DNA of 49,080 nucleotides from Bacteroidales bacterium (GTDB lineage: Bacteria; Bacteroidota; Bacteroidia; Bacteroidales; UBA932): positions 1-49,080 of the forward strand of contig JAGBSL010000028.1 in the NCBI GenBank assembly GCA_017631875.1, given 5' to 3'. Position 1 is the stretch's first letter, and each line of letters starts with the position of its first letter. The notes below the pieces were generated by a model that was not told the DNA's origin, ran no database searches, and worked only from the letters and a program-made list of their open reading frames with translations. Positions 8,357-17,290 of the stretch are shown here, one piece after another. Position numbers and translations under genes: made by a program.

Positions 8357-9679
8357 ATGAAAAGGGTGCTGATAATATCGTACTACTGGCCACCGACCGG
8401 AGGATCGGGGGTACAGAGATGGGTGAAGTTCGCCAAGTATCTGCCGTCGGAGGGATGGCAGCCGGTGATCTATACGCCGGAGAATCCGGAACAGTTGGCT
8501 GTGGACGAATCTTTGGGGGCAGAGCTGCCGGCTGATACGGAAATAGTGAAGACCCGCATCATCGAGCCGTATGATCTATACAAGAAGCTGCTGCGGAAGT
8601 CTGGTCACAGCAAGGAGGCCGTGGAGGTCAATCCTGTGAATGCGCAGAACAAGTCCTTCCTGCAGAAGGTGGCGATGTGGGTGCGCGGCAACCTTTTCCG
8701 TCCGGATCCTCGCTGCCTGTGGATCGGGCCTTCGGTGAGGTTCCTGAAGAACTATCTGAAGGAACATCCTGTAGATCTGATCGTCAGCACGGGACCGCCA
8801 CAGTCCATGCATATAATAGGACGCAGACTGGCCCTGGAGACAGGTCTTCCGTGGATTGCCGATTTTCGTGATCCATGGACCAAGATATTCTATTTCAAGC
8901 ATTTGTCCATGACCAAGGCTACCCAGAGGTGGCATGAAAAAATGGAGAAGAAGGTGCTTGACGACGCCACATGCGTGGTGGCCGTATCGCCACTGGTCCA
9001 GCAGGAGTTCCAGGCGATGACCCAGACTCCGGTGGAACTGATCACAAACGGATTCGACGAATGTGACTTCCATGAGGAGCCGTTTGCCATGGCTGCCGGT
9101 GGTCCCGACATGCCGTTCACAATAACTCATACGGGACTATTCGCTGCCGACGGTAATCCGACCGTGCTTTGGGATGTACTTGCCGAGAAGTGCGCTTCGT
9201 GCCCTGAATTCAAGAAGTCACTGAGAATCAATCTCATAGGAAAGACTGACGAGCAGATCATCAAGGCTATCTGCGAGGCAGGTCTGGAAGAAAATGTTCA
9301 CGACTTGGGCTATCAGCATCATGCAAGGGCGATCGACGAGCAGAGGAAGGCGTCGCTGCTGATCCTGCCGTTGAGGAAGGAGCCGGAGTATAAGGCGGTG
9401 CTTCCGGGAAAGTTGTTCGAATATCTGGCTTCATGGAGACCGGTGCTGGGAATCGGCCAGCCTGACGGAGCCATGTCCATGATCCTGAACAACACAAAGA
9501 CGGGAGTAGTGCTGGATTGGGAGGACAGAAAGTCCATTGCAAGATACATAGACATGTGCTGGGAGAAGCACCTCAACGGTTGCCTGACGGTGGAGAATGC
9601 AGACATCTCGCAGTTCACCCGCCGCAACCTCACCCACCGCATGGCACAATTGTTTGACAGAATCACCCGAAACGGATAA
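8357..9679 (+). CDS. Glycosyltransferase, GT4-type (GT-B fold)
   Basis: 440 residues from the ATG at 8357; an in-frame GTG at 8351 is less likely because it touches the -7 box. The N-terminus MKRVLIISYYWPPTGG.GVQR is the standard start of GT4-like nucleotide-sugar transferases, with GLPWIADFRDPW near residue 170 and a C-terminal donor-binding half (LPGKLFEYLASWRPVLGIG, about 345-365). It probably adds a sugar to a surface polysaccharide or lipid-linked intermediate at the inner membrane. Acceptor and sugar cannot be read from the sequence, and no polysaccharide cluster surrounds it. Confidence 0.85.
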   Translation: MKRVLIISYYWPPTGGSGVQRWVKFAKYLPSEGWQPVIYTPENPEQLAVDESLGAELPADTEIVKTRIIEPYDLYKKLLRKSGHSKEAVEVNPVNAQNKSFLQKVAMWVRGNLFRPDPRCLWIGPSVRFLKNYLKEHPVDLIVSTGPPQSMHIIGRRLALETGLPWIADFRDPWTKIFYFKHLSMTKATQRWHEKMEKKVLDDATCVVAVSPLVQQEFQAMTQTPVELITNGFDECDFHEEPFAMAAGGPDMPFTITHTGLFAADGNPTVLWDVLAEKCASCPEFKKSLRINLIGKTDEQIIKAICEAGLEENVHDLGYQHHARAIDEQRKASLLILPLRKEPEYKAVLPGKLFEYLASWRPVLGIGQPDGAMSMILNNTKTGVVLDWEDRKSIARYIDMCWEKHLNGCLTVENADISQFTRRNLTHRMAQLFDRITRNG

Positions 9680-9687
9680 TACCTGGT

Positions 9688-9798
9688 GAGCTGTGACACT
9701 TTTTGTCCATTTTCTGACACAGCTCCGTGCAAAACAGGCCAAAACGGAGTAAAACGGGCACAGCTGTGACACTTTTCATCCAAATAATGACACAGCTC
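9688..9798. repeat. Duplicated palindromic element with three decamer repeats between the copies
   Basis: Copy 1 (9688-9725) runs from GAGCTGTGACACTTTT to TGACACAGCTC; copy 2 (9761-9798) runs from CAGCTGTGACACTTTT to TGACACAGCTC. In each the ends AGCTGTG and CACAGCT are inverted. Between them, 9731-9760 is three decamers in tandem (AAAACAGGCC, AAAACGGAGT, AAAACGGGCA). This fills most of the gap between the glycosyltransferase and YfhO genes. No transposase or recombinase lies nearby. Confidence 0.75.
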
Positions 9799-9865
9799 CA
9801 CAACATGGATGAAAACCGTCCACAAAACAGGCTGTCTTGTGGACGAGAATATAAAATATGACTAT

Positions 9866-12478
9866 ATGAACAAGACACTATTGAAGAACATCGGAATATA
9901 CGCAGGCATACTGCTGCTTTTCATCGGACTGGCATACGGATACACTCCGCAGGTGCTGGACGGCATGATCGTGAACCAGAGCGATATCGCTTCATGGAAG
10001 GGTATGGCGAACGAAGCCATGACCCACAATGCCACACATCCTGATGACCCTACCGCATGGACCAATTCCATGTTCGGAGGCATGCCGACGACTGCAACCA
10101 TCGACAGTTTCGAGGGTGACTGGACCGACGCCATCTACGACTTCCTGCTGACAGGACGCCGTCCGGCAAGCTACCTGCTCCTCGCGCTGATCGGAGGATT
10201 CCTGCTGATGCTGTCGGTGGGAACGAGCAAGGTCGTGGCTGTGGCTGGCGCAATAGCCATAGCATTCTGTTCATACAACATGCAGATTATCCAGGTAGGA
10301 CATAACACAAAGATGCAGGCGATAGCATACTTCCCATGGGTTCTGGCGGGTGTCATATTCACTTACAGGGCAGCTCTGGCTGCCTTATCAGACGAAAAGT
10401 CTTCATGGAAATCATGGCTGCCGAAGACCATTCTCGGAGCGACACTGTTCGCATTCGCACTGAGCATGCAGATCAAGGCTAATCACCTGCAGATCACATA
10501 CTACCTTGCAATCGTGATCTTCGCTTATGCAATCGGTCAGTTCATATACATCTGCCTTGACAAGGCACGTCGCAGCGCGCTCCTGAAGCGCTTCTTCGCC
10601 GCTTCCGCCCTGCTTCTTGTCATCGGAATCGTCGGAATCGCTACCAATGCAAACAAACTCATCCCGACATACGAGTACACTCCATACACCATGCGAGGCG
10701 GCTCGGAACTGTCTGCCGACAGCGACAGCCATAATGATAAGGGACTTGACCTGGACTACGCGACAGCATGGTCATACGGCATCAGCGAAATGCCTAACCT
10801 GCTGATCCCGAACTTCAACGGAGGAGCATCTTCGGGCGAACTCCCTATGGACTCGGAGACCGGAAAGCTGCTCAAGAGAGCCGGTCAGCCGAACCTCCGC
10901 CAGACACTCAAGCACATGCCTCTGTACTGGGGTCCGCAGCCGTTCACGGCAGGTCCGATGTACATGGGAGCGATCACCATCTTCCTCTTCGTGCTCGGTC
11001 TTGCACTCTGCAACGGACGTGAGAAATGGTGGCTCGTCGGCGCTACCGTGATCGCCGTTTTCCTCGCATGGGGCAATCACTTCATGTGGTTCACCAAGCT
11101 TTGGTTCGAGTATGCACCTATGTACAATAAGTTCAGGACTGTTTCAATGGCCCTGATCGTGCTGCAGGTAACCCTTCCGCTGCTGGGATTCTATGTTCTC
11201 GACAGGATCATGAAGGAGACATACGAAAAGAAGGTCTTGATGAAGGGATTATACATCGCATTCGGCATTACAGCAGGCTTCTGCGCCCTCAGCGCCCTCA
11301 TTCCGGGCATTGCCGGAACATTCGTCAGTGCATCTGACGCCGGCATGAACGAGATGATCGTCGAGACTCTCGCCGCCGACAGAGCCTCCCTTCTTGTAAA
11401 GGACGCTTTCAGATCAATGCTGCTTATAACATGTGCATTCCTTCTGATCGTCTGGGCATACAGGACACCTAAGATTACACTTAAAGGCAGGCTGACCATC
11501 GCCGGCGTAGCTGTCGTGCTTCTCGTGTTCTTCGACCTTGTACCTATCGGAAAGAGATACCTCAACGCGAGCCATTTCGTGACTCCGAAGGACTTTACAG
11601 CGCATTATGAGCCGCGCCTTGTGGACGAAATCATCCATGAGGACACCGACCCTAACTACCGCGTGCTCGATCTGAGCGTGAACACATTCAACGACGCAAT
11701 CCAGAGCTACCATCACAAGTGTATCGGAGGCTACAGCCCTGTGAAACTGCAGCGCTATCAGGACCTTATAGACAGATACATCACTGACGAGATTTATGAT
11801 GTTTATGACGTTGTAGAGAATGCGGCGACTATACAGGACGTTGAGGCCGCGCTGCCGGAACTCAAGGTGGTTTCAATGCTCAACGGCAAGTACATTATCC
11901 TTGGAGAGAACTACTCGCCGGTAGTCAACCAGCATGCATACGGCAACGCATGGTTCGTTTCTGATTTCGTATCTGCTGCCACTCCGGACGAGGAAATCGC
12001 CCTTCTCGAAGGCACCGACCTCCGCACCACTGCCGTGATCGGAGCGGATTTCCAGGATGCGGTGAAGAATGTACAGACAGAGGAAAGCACATTTGACATA
12101 CCAAGAATCAGCCTGACACACTACGCCCCTAACGATCTGAGATACAGTTTCAGTACAGGTTCCGATCGTGCGGCAATCTTCAGCGAAATCTACTACCCTA
12201 AGGGCTGGAAGGCATGGATAGAGCCAGCAGGTGCTTCCGGAGAAGTCCGTAACGGCCACTACCATCCGACAGCGGAAGGACGTCCTGTAGAACTGTTCCG
12301 TGCAGACTGGATGCTCCGCGGAGCCGTCATCCCTGCAGGAGAAGGCCAGCTGATCATGCGCTTCGAGCCGGACTCATACCAGCTCGGCGAAAACATCTCA
12401 CGCGCCAGCTCGATCCTCCTCATCCTCCTGCTGCTTGGCTCATCAGCCGGAATGATCTTCTACCGCCGCCGCAAATAA
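9866..12478 (+). CDS. YfhO family multi-pass membrane protein
   Basis: 870 residues from the ATG at 9866 (MNKTLLKNIG followed directly by a membrane helix). An upstream in-frame ATG at 9809 would add a 19-residue non-membrane leader and lies by the repeat, so it is less likely. About a dozen hydrophobic helices span residues 7 to about 560, after which a roughly 290-residue extracytoplasmic domain and a final helix before the RRRK tail follow. This is the YfhO/DUF6044-like architecture, related to GT-C glycosyltransferases. In Bacillus YfhO is linked to lipoteichoic acid glycosylation; in Bacteroidetes the role is not known. The position after a GT4 gene fits glycan transfer across the inner membrane (inference). 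Confidence 0.85.
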   Translation: MNKTLLKNIGIYAGILLLFIGLAYGYTPQVLDGMIVNQSDIASWKGMANEAMTHNATHPDDPTAWTNSMFGGMPTTATIDSFEGDWTDAIYDFLLTGRRPASYLLLALIGGFLLMLSVGTSKVVAVAGAIAIAFCSYNMQIIQVGHNTKMQAIAYFPWVLAGVIFTYRAALAALSDEKSSWKSWLPKTILGATLFAFALSMQIKANHLQITYYLAIVIFAYAIGQFIYICLDKARRSALLKRFFAASALLLVIGIVGIATNANKLIPTYEYTPYTMRGGSELSADSDSHNDKGLDLDYATAWSYGISEMPNLLIPNFNGGASSGELPMDSETGKLLKRAGQPNLRQTLKHMPLYWGPQPFTAGPMYMGAITIFLFVLGLALCNGREKWWLVGATVIAVFLAWGNHFMWFTKLWFEYAPMYNKFRTVSMALIVLQVTLPLLGFYVLDRIMKETYEKKVLMKGLYIAFGITAGFCALSALIPGIAGTFVSASDAGMNEMIVETLAADRASLLVKDAFRSMLLITCAFLLIVWAYRTPKITLKGRLTIAGVAVVLLVFFDLVPIGKRYLNASHFVTPKDFTAHYEPRLVDEIIHEDTDPNYRVLDLSVNTFNDAIQSYHHKCIGGYSPVKLQRYQDLIDRYITDEIYDVYDVVENAATIQDVEAALPELKVVSMLNGKYIILGENYSPVVNQHAYGNAWFVSDFVSAATPDEEIALLEGTDLRTTAVIGADFQDAVKNVQTEESTFDIPRISLTHYAPNDLRYSFSTGSDRAAIFSEIYYPKGWKAWIEPAGASGEVRNGHYHPTAEGRPVELFRADWMLRGAVIPAGEGQLIMRFEPDSYQLGENISRASSILLILLLLGSSAGMIFYRRRK

Positions 12479-12512
12479 CCGTGACGCACATCTCATTGAC
12501 AATCAGCCACAT

Positions 12513-12554
12513 ACAAAAACCTCATGCTCCCTTTTGGCGGCAGGAGGTTTTTGT
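12513..12554. terminator. Bidirectional terminator between the YfhO gene and the NSS transporter
   Basis: Stem ACAAAAACCTC (12513-12523) with GAGGTTTTTGT (12544-12554), continued inside by TGC/GCA. The T-run serves the plus-strand gene and the A-run serves the minus-strand gene. The two genes are convergent. Confidence 0.8.
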
Positions 12555-12588
12555 AAGCAATTGGCGGACAAGAGATTAAGCGCCACGG

Positions 12589-13932
12589 CTAAATCAAGCC
12601 GGAGATGAAGATCGCAGCGATGGCGAGAGGGCAGACGTAGCGGATGAGGAACCACAGGACGCCGAAAAGCTTGGCGTTACGGCTGAGGGTACCGCCGTTG
12701 GTGAATTCGTCGTAGACATCGGTCTTCTTGAGGCGCCAGCCGACGAAGAGAACCGTCAGGAGACTGCCAAGGGTCATGAGGATGTTTGACGAGAGGTTGT
12801 CGAAGAAGTCGAAGATGTTGCCTCCGTCAATCTTGATATCGGAGAGCGGACCGAATGAGAGAGAGCAGATTGCTCCTACAACCCAGCATACTGCAAAAAG
12901 TACCACGCAGGCCCACAGACGTGAGAATTTCTTCTCCTCGACAAGATATGCCACGGCAACTTCCAGCATAGAGATTGACGATGTAAGGGCTGCAACAAGA
13001 AGTGCAAGGAAGAAGAGGATTGCAACCACTCCACCTGCCGGCATCTGGCCGAAGACGAATGGAAGGGTCTCGAACACGAGGCCCGGACCTGACTGAGGAT
13101 TCAGTCCGAAAGCGAAAACTGCCGGCATTATGGCCATGCCTGCAATCATAGCGAACATGAGATCCGAAACCGCTGTCGCAGCACTCTGGAACATGATGTT
13201 CTCCTTCTTGGAAACATATGAGGCATAGGTCATTATGGTTCCGAAACCAAGAGACAGGGAGAAGAAAGCCTGACCAAGGGCAGCGGCTATAGCCTTACCT
13301 GTAATCTTCGAGAAATCAGGGTTGAAGAGGTAATCAAGACCAGCAGAAGCACCTGGAAGAGTCATTGAATATATAGCAATAGCCACAACCATAAAGAACA
13401 GCAGAGGCATCATCACCCTACTGAACTTTTCTATGCCATCTTTTACTCCGGTAACAACAACTAGTGTAGTCACAAGAAGGAATACAGTATGTCCAATAAG
13501 AGGAGCCCATACTGATGTTACCAGGCGTGTAAACATGGTGCTGATTGCAGCCTGCGAAACATCACCACTGAACGGAAAGTTCAGGGATTTCAGAAAATAG
13601 TCAACCGACCATCCTCCGATGACGCTATAATATGAAAGGACAATCAGCGGTACTATGATGGTGAAAAGTCCGACCCAGCGCCATGCCGAGCCACCTGACA
13701 GGTCACGAAATGCAGCGAAGGCATTCTTCTGGCTTCGGCGGCCGATCACGAACTCCGAGATGAAGATCGGAAGGCATATGATAAAGCTCAGAAGAATATA
13801 TACTATAATGAATGCAGCACCTCCGTTCTCGCCTACAAGGTAGGGAAAACGCCAGAGGTTACCTAGACCCACTGCCGAGCCGGCCATTGCCACCAGGGCA
13901 CCGAACCTGCTGCCGAAACTATCCCTTGACAT
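12589..13932 (-). CDS. Sodium-dependent amino-acid transporter, NSS/SNF family
   Basis: 447 residues and about 11-12 membrane helices, the size of bacterial LeuT/MhsT/Tyt1-like carriers. The N-terminus FGALVAMAGSAVGLGNLWRF is the first-helix signature containing the Na+ and substrate site; NGGAAFIIVYI begins helix 2. It imports an amino acid with Na+. The actual substrate is not readable, though relatives carry tryptophan or tyrosine, which would suit the tryptophanase in the same window (inference only). The start ATG overlaps the end of folA by 14 bases, suggesting translational coupling at the end of the galM-thyA-folA run. Confidence 0.92.
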   Translation of the reverse strand: MSRDSFGSRFGALVAMAGSAVGLGNLWRFPYLVGENGGAAFIIVYILLSFIICLPIFISEFVIGRRSQKNAFAAFRDLSGGSAWRWVGLFTIIVPLIVLSYYSVIGGWSVDYFLKSLNFPFSGDVSQAAISTMFTRLVTSVWAPLIGHTVFLLVTTLVVVTGVKDGIEKFSRVMMPLLFFMVVAIAIYSMTLPGASAGLDYLFNPDFSKITGKAIAAALGQAFFSLSLGFGTIMTYASYVSKKENIMFQSAATAVSDLMFAMIAGMAIMPAVFAFGLNPQSGPGLVFETLPFVFGQMPAGGVVAILFFLALLVAALTSSISMLEVAVAYLVEEKKFSRLWACVVLFAVCWVVGAICSLSFGPLSDIKIDGGNIFDFFDNLSSNILMTLGSLLTVLFVGWRLKKTDVYDEFTNGGTLSRNAKLFGVLWFLIRYVCPLAIAAIFISGLI

Positions 13933-14410
13933 ATTCTACAAATTCAAAGTCGTAGCCGGATTCTTCGTCGTGGAGGAGTTCCGAGCGCTGGGCTACCTTC
14001 CATACGTCAGGGTCGATCTCGGGGAAGAAGGTATCTGCGCCTTCGATGACCGTATGGACATGAGTCACGATAAGGCGGTCGACCAATGGGAGTGCCTGGG
14101 CATATATCTGGCCTCCACCAATGACAAAGCATTGTTCAAGATTGGTCTCCTCAGCGACCATGAAGGCAGCCTCCAGAGAACCTGTCACAGCCACTTCCTC
14201 AGCGGTACTGAATCCTCGTGAAACAACAATATTGACTCTCTTCGGAAGCGCACGGCCGATAGACTCGAAGGTCTTGCGGCCCATGATCACAGGGCTGCCG
14301 AGGGTGGTGCGCTTGAAGAACTTGAGATCTTCGGAGATGTGCCAAAGGAGCTGGTTGTCGCGTCCGATGGCATTATTATCCGAGATCGCTACTATTATGC
14401 ATTTTTCCAT
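13919..14410 (-). CDS. folA: Dihydrofolate reductase
   Basis: 163 residues. Reduces dihydrofolate to tetrahydrofolate with NADPH, regenerating the cofactor consumed by thymidylate synthase encoded just upstream. Visible family motifs are AIGRDNQLLWHISEDLKFFK (substrate pocket with the catalytic acidic residue in the helix), MGRKTFESIG (NADPH binding) and VIGGGQIY (the conserved Gly-Gly). It lies 49 bases after thyA, with a short GATCC-type repeat in that gap, and its stop codon lies inside the NSS transporter reading frame. This is a normal, complete gene. Confidence 0.97.
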   Translation of the reverse strand: MEKCIIVAISDNNAIGRDNQLLWHISEDLKFFKRTTLGSPVIMGRKTFESIGRALPKRVNIVVSRGFSTAEEVAVTGSLEAAFMVAEETNLEQCFVIGGGQIYAQALPLVDRLIVTHVHTVIEGADTFFPEIDPDVWKVAQRSELLHDEESGYDFEFVEYVKG

Positions 14411-14426
14411 AATTTTCTTTTTAATA

Positions 14427-14453
14427 GATCCCTCGACTTCGCTCGGGATGACA
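14427..14453. repeat. Short GATCC...GGATGACA palindromic repeat, copy 1
   Basis: A 27-base unit starting GATCCCTCGACTTCGC and ending GGGATGACA in the thyA-folA gap. ATCCC/GGGAT can pair. A second copy is at 44919-44944. Such units are dispersed in many bacterial genomes. Confidence 0.65.
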
Positions 14454-14459
14454 GGAAAC

Positions 14460-15254
14460 CTACACAGCTACAATTCCGGCAATATGCGGATGTGGATCGT
14501 ACTCAACGAGCTCGAAGTCCTCATACTTGAAGTCAAAGATGCTCTTGACCTCCGGGTTAATCTTCATCTTAGGGAGCTTGCGCGGCTCACGGGTGAGCTG
14601 AAGCTCCACCTGCTCGAAATGGTTTGTATAGATGTGAGTGTCACCTGTAGTGTGGATAAACTCTCCCGGCTGCAGACCGCACACCTGCGCGATCATCATC
14701 GTCAGCAGCGCGTATGAAGCGATGTTGAAAGGCACACCGAGGAACACGTCCGCACTGCGCTGATACAGCTGGCACGAGAGCTTTCCGTCAGCCACATAGA
14801 ACTGGAACATGGTGTGGCATGGCGGAAGGGCCATCTTGTCCACCTCAGCTACGTTCCATGCAGACACGATCATACGGCGTGAATCAGGACTGTTCTTTAT
14901 CTGGTTGATGACATTCGAGAGCTGGTCGATGGTGCTTCCGTCCGGAGCCGGCCAGCTGCGCCACTGGTGGCCGTAAACCGGTCCGAGGTCACCGTTTTCA
15001 TCGGCCCACTCGTTCCATATGCGCACTCCGTGCTCCTGGAGATACTTGACATTAGTGTCGCCTGCGATGAACCACAGGAGTTCATAAATGATGGACTTCA
15101 GATGAAGCTTCTTGGTCGTCAGAAGAGGGAAACCCTCGCTGAGATCGAAACGCATCTGGTGGCCGAACACGCTCTGAGTGCCGGTGCCCGTGCGGTCCGA
15201 CTTCATCGTTCCGGTCTCGCGGATGCGACGGAGGAGGTCAAGATACTGCTTCAT
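14460..15254 (-). CDS. thyA: Thymidylate synthase
   Basis: 264 residues, the same length as the E. coli enzyme. It converts dUMP to dTMP using methylene-tetrahydrofolate. The catalytic Cys146 is seen in [10 protein letters not shown]. Other conserved blocks are the N-terminal [11 protein letters not shown] phosphate-binding region, [27 protein letters not shown] and HIYTNHFEQ. The start codon lies one base after the galM stop codon, and folA follows on the same strand, so the two folate-cycle genes are part of one transcript. Confidence 0.98.
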   Translation of the reverse strand: MKQYLDLLRRIRETGTMKSDRTGTGTQSVFGHQMRFDLSEGFPLLTTKKLHLKSIIYELLWFIAGDTNVKYLQEHGVRIWNEWADENGDLGPVYGHQWRSWPAPDGSTIDQLSNVINQIKNSPDSRRMIVSAWNVAEVDKMALPPCHTMFQFYVADGKLSCQLYQRSADVFLGVPFNIASYALLTMMIAQVCGLQPGEFIHTTGDTHIYTNHFEQVELQLTREPRKLPKMKINPEVKSIFDFKYEDFELVEYDPHPHIAGIVAV

Positions 15255-15255
15255 G

Positions 15256-16305
15256 TTACTTTACTCCAAATGCGAAAATGATTGCCTGCTCATAAACTTC
15301 GCCCGGACGAAGCTCTGATGAAGGATACTCCGGCTTGTTAGGCGCGTCAGGATAGTTCTGGCACTCGATTGCAACACCGGTGTAGTCCTCGTACACATGA
15401 CCATTCTTGCCCGCAGGGCAGCCTGAAAGCCAGTTTCCTGTATAAACCTGTACACCTGGCTGGGTTGTATACATCTCCATCACGCGACCGCTCTCAGGAG
15501 CATAAAGCTCGCAGCAGAACTGGATCTGGCCTGGCTCGGCGCCATCAATAACCCAGCAGTGGTCGTATCCCTTGCCGATCTTAAGAGGCTCGAAATCAGC
15601 CTTGATGTCCTGTCCGATAGGCTTGCCGTTAACGAAGTCCATTGGAGTTCCGGCTACCGGAGCGCTCTCTCCAAGAGGAATCTGAGTGGCATCGGTTGGA
15701 AGGTACTCAGAAGCGTTCAAAGTGAAGATATGGCCGAGGATATCACCGTTACCCTCACCGTTGAGGTTGAAATATGCGTGATTTGTGAGGTTGATCACGG
15801 TCGGAGCATCAGACTCCGCGGTGAGAGTGAGACGAAGCTCATTCTCCTCTGTCCACTCATAGCGGGCAACGGTCTTTACAGCACCCGGATAGCCCTGCTC
15901 ACCATCCTCAGAATAATACATGAACTCGACTCCTCCCTCATGCTCACGGCTTTCCCAGACCTTGTTCTGGAAGCCCTGAGGACCTCCGTGAAGGTGGTTA
16001 GGACCGTTGTTTACAGGAAGAGTGTACTCCACTCCGTCAAGAGTGAACTTTCCGAGAGCGACACGGTTGGCATAACGGCCCGGAATCTTGCCCGAGCAAG
16101 GTCCGTCTCCGAAATAGCTTGCAGGCTCCGGATATCCGAGGACAACATCAGCAAAATTGCCTTCCTTGTCCGGAACAACAATGGAAACGATACCGGCTCC
16201 TACGGAAGAAAGCTGTACATAAGCACCTTTCTCATTCTTAAGTGTATAAAGGAATATCTCCTTACCGCATGGGGAAGTACCCCAGAGTTCTCTTGTTATA
16301 TTCAT
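15256..16305 (-). CDS. galM: Aldose 1-epimerase (mutarotase)
   Basis: 349 residues. Interconverts alpha and beta anomers of galactose or glucose, feeding the Leloir pathway; galactokinase is 7 kb away on the same strand. Conserved sugar-binding His104/His106 are in [10 protein letters not shown], catalytic His176 is in LTNHAYFNL and catalytic base Glu314 is in AIECQNYPD. There is no signal peptide, so it is cytoplasmic. It starts 19 bases after the upstream thioredoxin-like gene and is followed at once by thyA, an unusual pairing of sugar and nucleotide genes in one run. Confidence 0.95.
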   Translation of the reverse strand: MNITRELWGTSPCGKEIFLYTLKNEKGAYVQLSSVGAGIVSIVVPDKEGNFADVVLGYPEPASYFGDGPCSGKIPGRYANRVALGKFTLDGVEYTLPVNNGPNHLHGGPQGFQNKVWESREHEGGVEFMYYSEDGEQGYPGAVKTVARYEWTEENELRLTLTAESDAPTVINLTNHAYFNLNGEGNGDILGHIFTLNASEYLPTDATQIPLGESAPVAGTPMDFVNGKPIGQDIKADFEPLKIGKGYDHCWVIDGAEPGQIQFCCELYAPESGRVMEMYTTQPGVQVYTGNWLSGCPAGKNGHVYEDYTGVAIECQNYPDAPNKPEYPSSELRPGEVYEQAIIFAFGVK

Positions 16306-16324
16306 ATGGATCAGTTTTATATTT

Positions 16325-17290
16325 CTAATTATTCAGATACATTGCTAAGGTGTCAAACACCTTATTTTCAGGGGCATCCTTCAGGATGACCCTCTTTTCT
16401 GCATCAAGCAGATACAGCGAAGGAATGGCTCTCACGCAATAGATTTCATTGCTGCGAAGCACGTAATCTGGATCGAATCCATTATACCATTCTTCCGGAT
16501 AAATCGGCATATAGTCGCGCCATGCCTGGATGTCTTCGTCAATGTAAACATTGACTACAGCAAGTCTTCCGGAGGCTATATGGGACGCTATAAGAGGCTC
16601 CTCACGCAATACATTTATAATCTGCATACAGGCCTCGCAGCCCGGATTACTGAAGAACAGAAGGGTCATTTCCGCCTTGACATCATAGAGGTTCATCATC
16701 TTTCCCCTCCTGTCGGCAAACCTGAAATCCGTCGCCTTGCTTCCTATCCTGTTCAGTGCACACAGACGCGCTTCGCGCTCATACTTGCCTCTGAGAGCAT
16801 CAGAAAGCCCCTCATAAGAAGCATATCGCGATACAAAATGGTAATACACATCCTCATTCCTCATAGGGGAATTGGGATCGTAATAGTACTTCTGGAACAG
16901 GTCGGCAAAGGTCTCGAACACCTGCGAAGTTGTGTCCTTCCTCTCGCAGGCAAGTGCCCTGTCATAGAGATTACCCACAGCCTTGGACCATACGCCATGA
17001 CCGGCATACTCCATGATGGAAGTCCAGTCAGCGAACTTCTGCTCCACATCACCCCTGCGCACTCCGCTGACCAGCAGAGAGTCCGAAGGATAGCTCCTGG
17101 ACGGGTCAGTTATGCCGTTCCAGTAGTTCACAGCCATGTATTCCAGAGCCTCCTGCTGACCGCTGATCATGCTCGGCAGCTGCAAATCGGGAAAAGGCAG
17201 AGCCGTAAACTGCTCTGCCTTCTTTTCCCTGCAGCCCACCGCAAGCAGCAGGACCGCCAGTATGAATGTAATTTTAATTCTCATGTTCAT
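16325..17290 (-). CDS. Thioredoxin-like lipoprotein with DUF5106-type N-terminal region
   Basis: 321 residues. The lipoprotein signal ends in LLAVGC (Cys20). Residues about 30-185 match the alpha-helical region seen in Bacteroidetes DUF5106 proteins. A thioredoxin-fold domain follows, with the redox pair Cys218-x-x-Cys221 in NPGCEAC and the cis-Pro region AIPSLYLLD. It probably acts as a membrane-anchored thiol:disulfide protein on the periplasmic side; partner unknown. The start overlaps the end of the Na/phosphate transporter gene by 17 bases; a second in-frame ATG two codons later is equally possible. Confidence 0.8.
   Translation of the reverse strand: MNMRIKITFILAVLLLAVGCREKKAEQFTALPFPDLQLPSMISGQQEALEYMAVNYWNGITDPSRSYPSDSLLVSGVRRGDVEQKFADWTSIMEYAGHGVWSKAVGNLYDRALACERKDTTSQVFETFADLFQKYYYDPNSPMRNEDVYYHFVSRYASYEGLSDALRGKYEREARLCALNRIGSKATDFRFADRRGKMMNLYDVKAEMTLLFFSNPGCEACMQIINVLREEPLIASHIASGRLAVVNVYIDEDIQAWRDYMPIYPEEWYNGFDPDYVLRSNEIYCVRAIPSLYLLDAEKRVILKDAPENKVFDTLAMYLNN

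Noticed and set aside
9688..9798. Possible invertible promoter
   Set aside because: Inverted arms exist, but no recombinase is near and no -7 box lies between the arms.
9319..9825. Open frame on the minus strand over the 9.7 kb repeats
   Set aside because: It overlaps the glycosyltransferase gene, and its repeated DKKCHS/DEKCHS words are only the translation of the duplicated palindrome.
14121..14717. Open frame antisense to folA and thyA
   Set aside because: Both complementary genes are fully convincing; this frame crosses a dispersed repeat and has no recognisable content.
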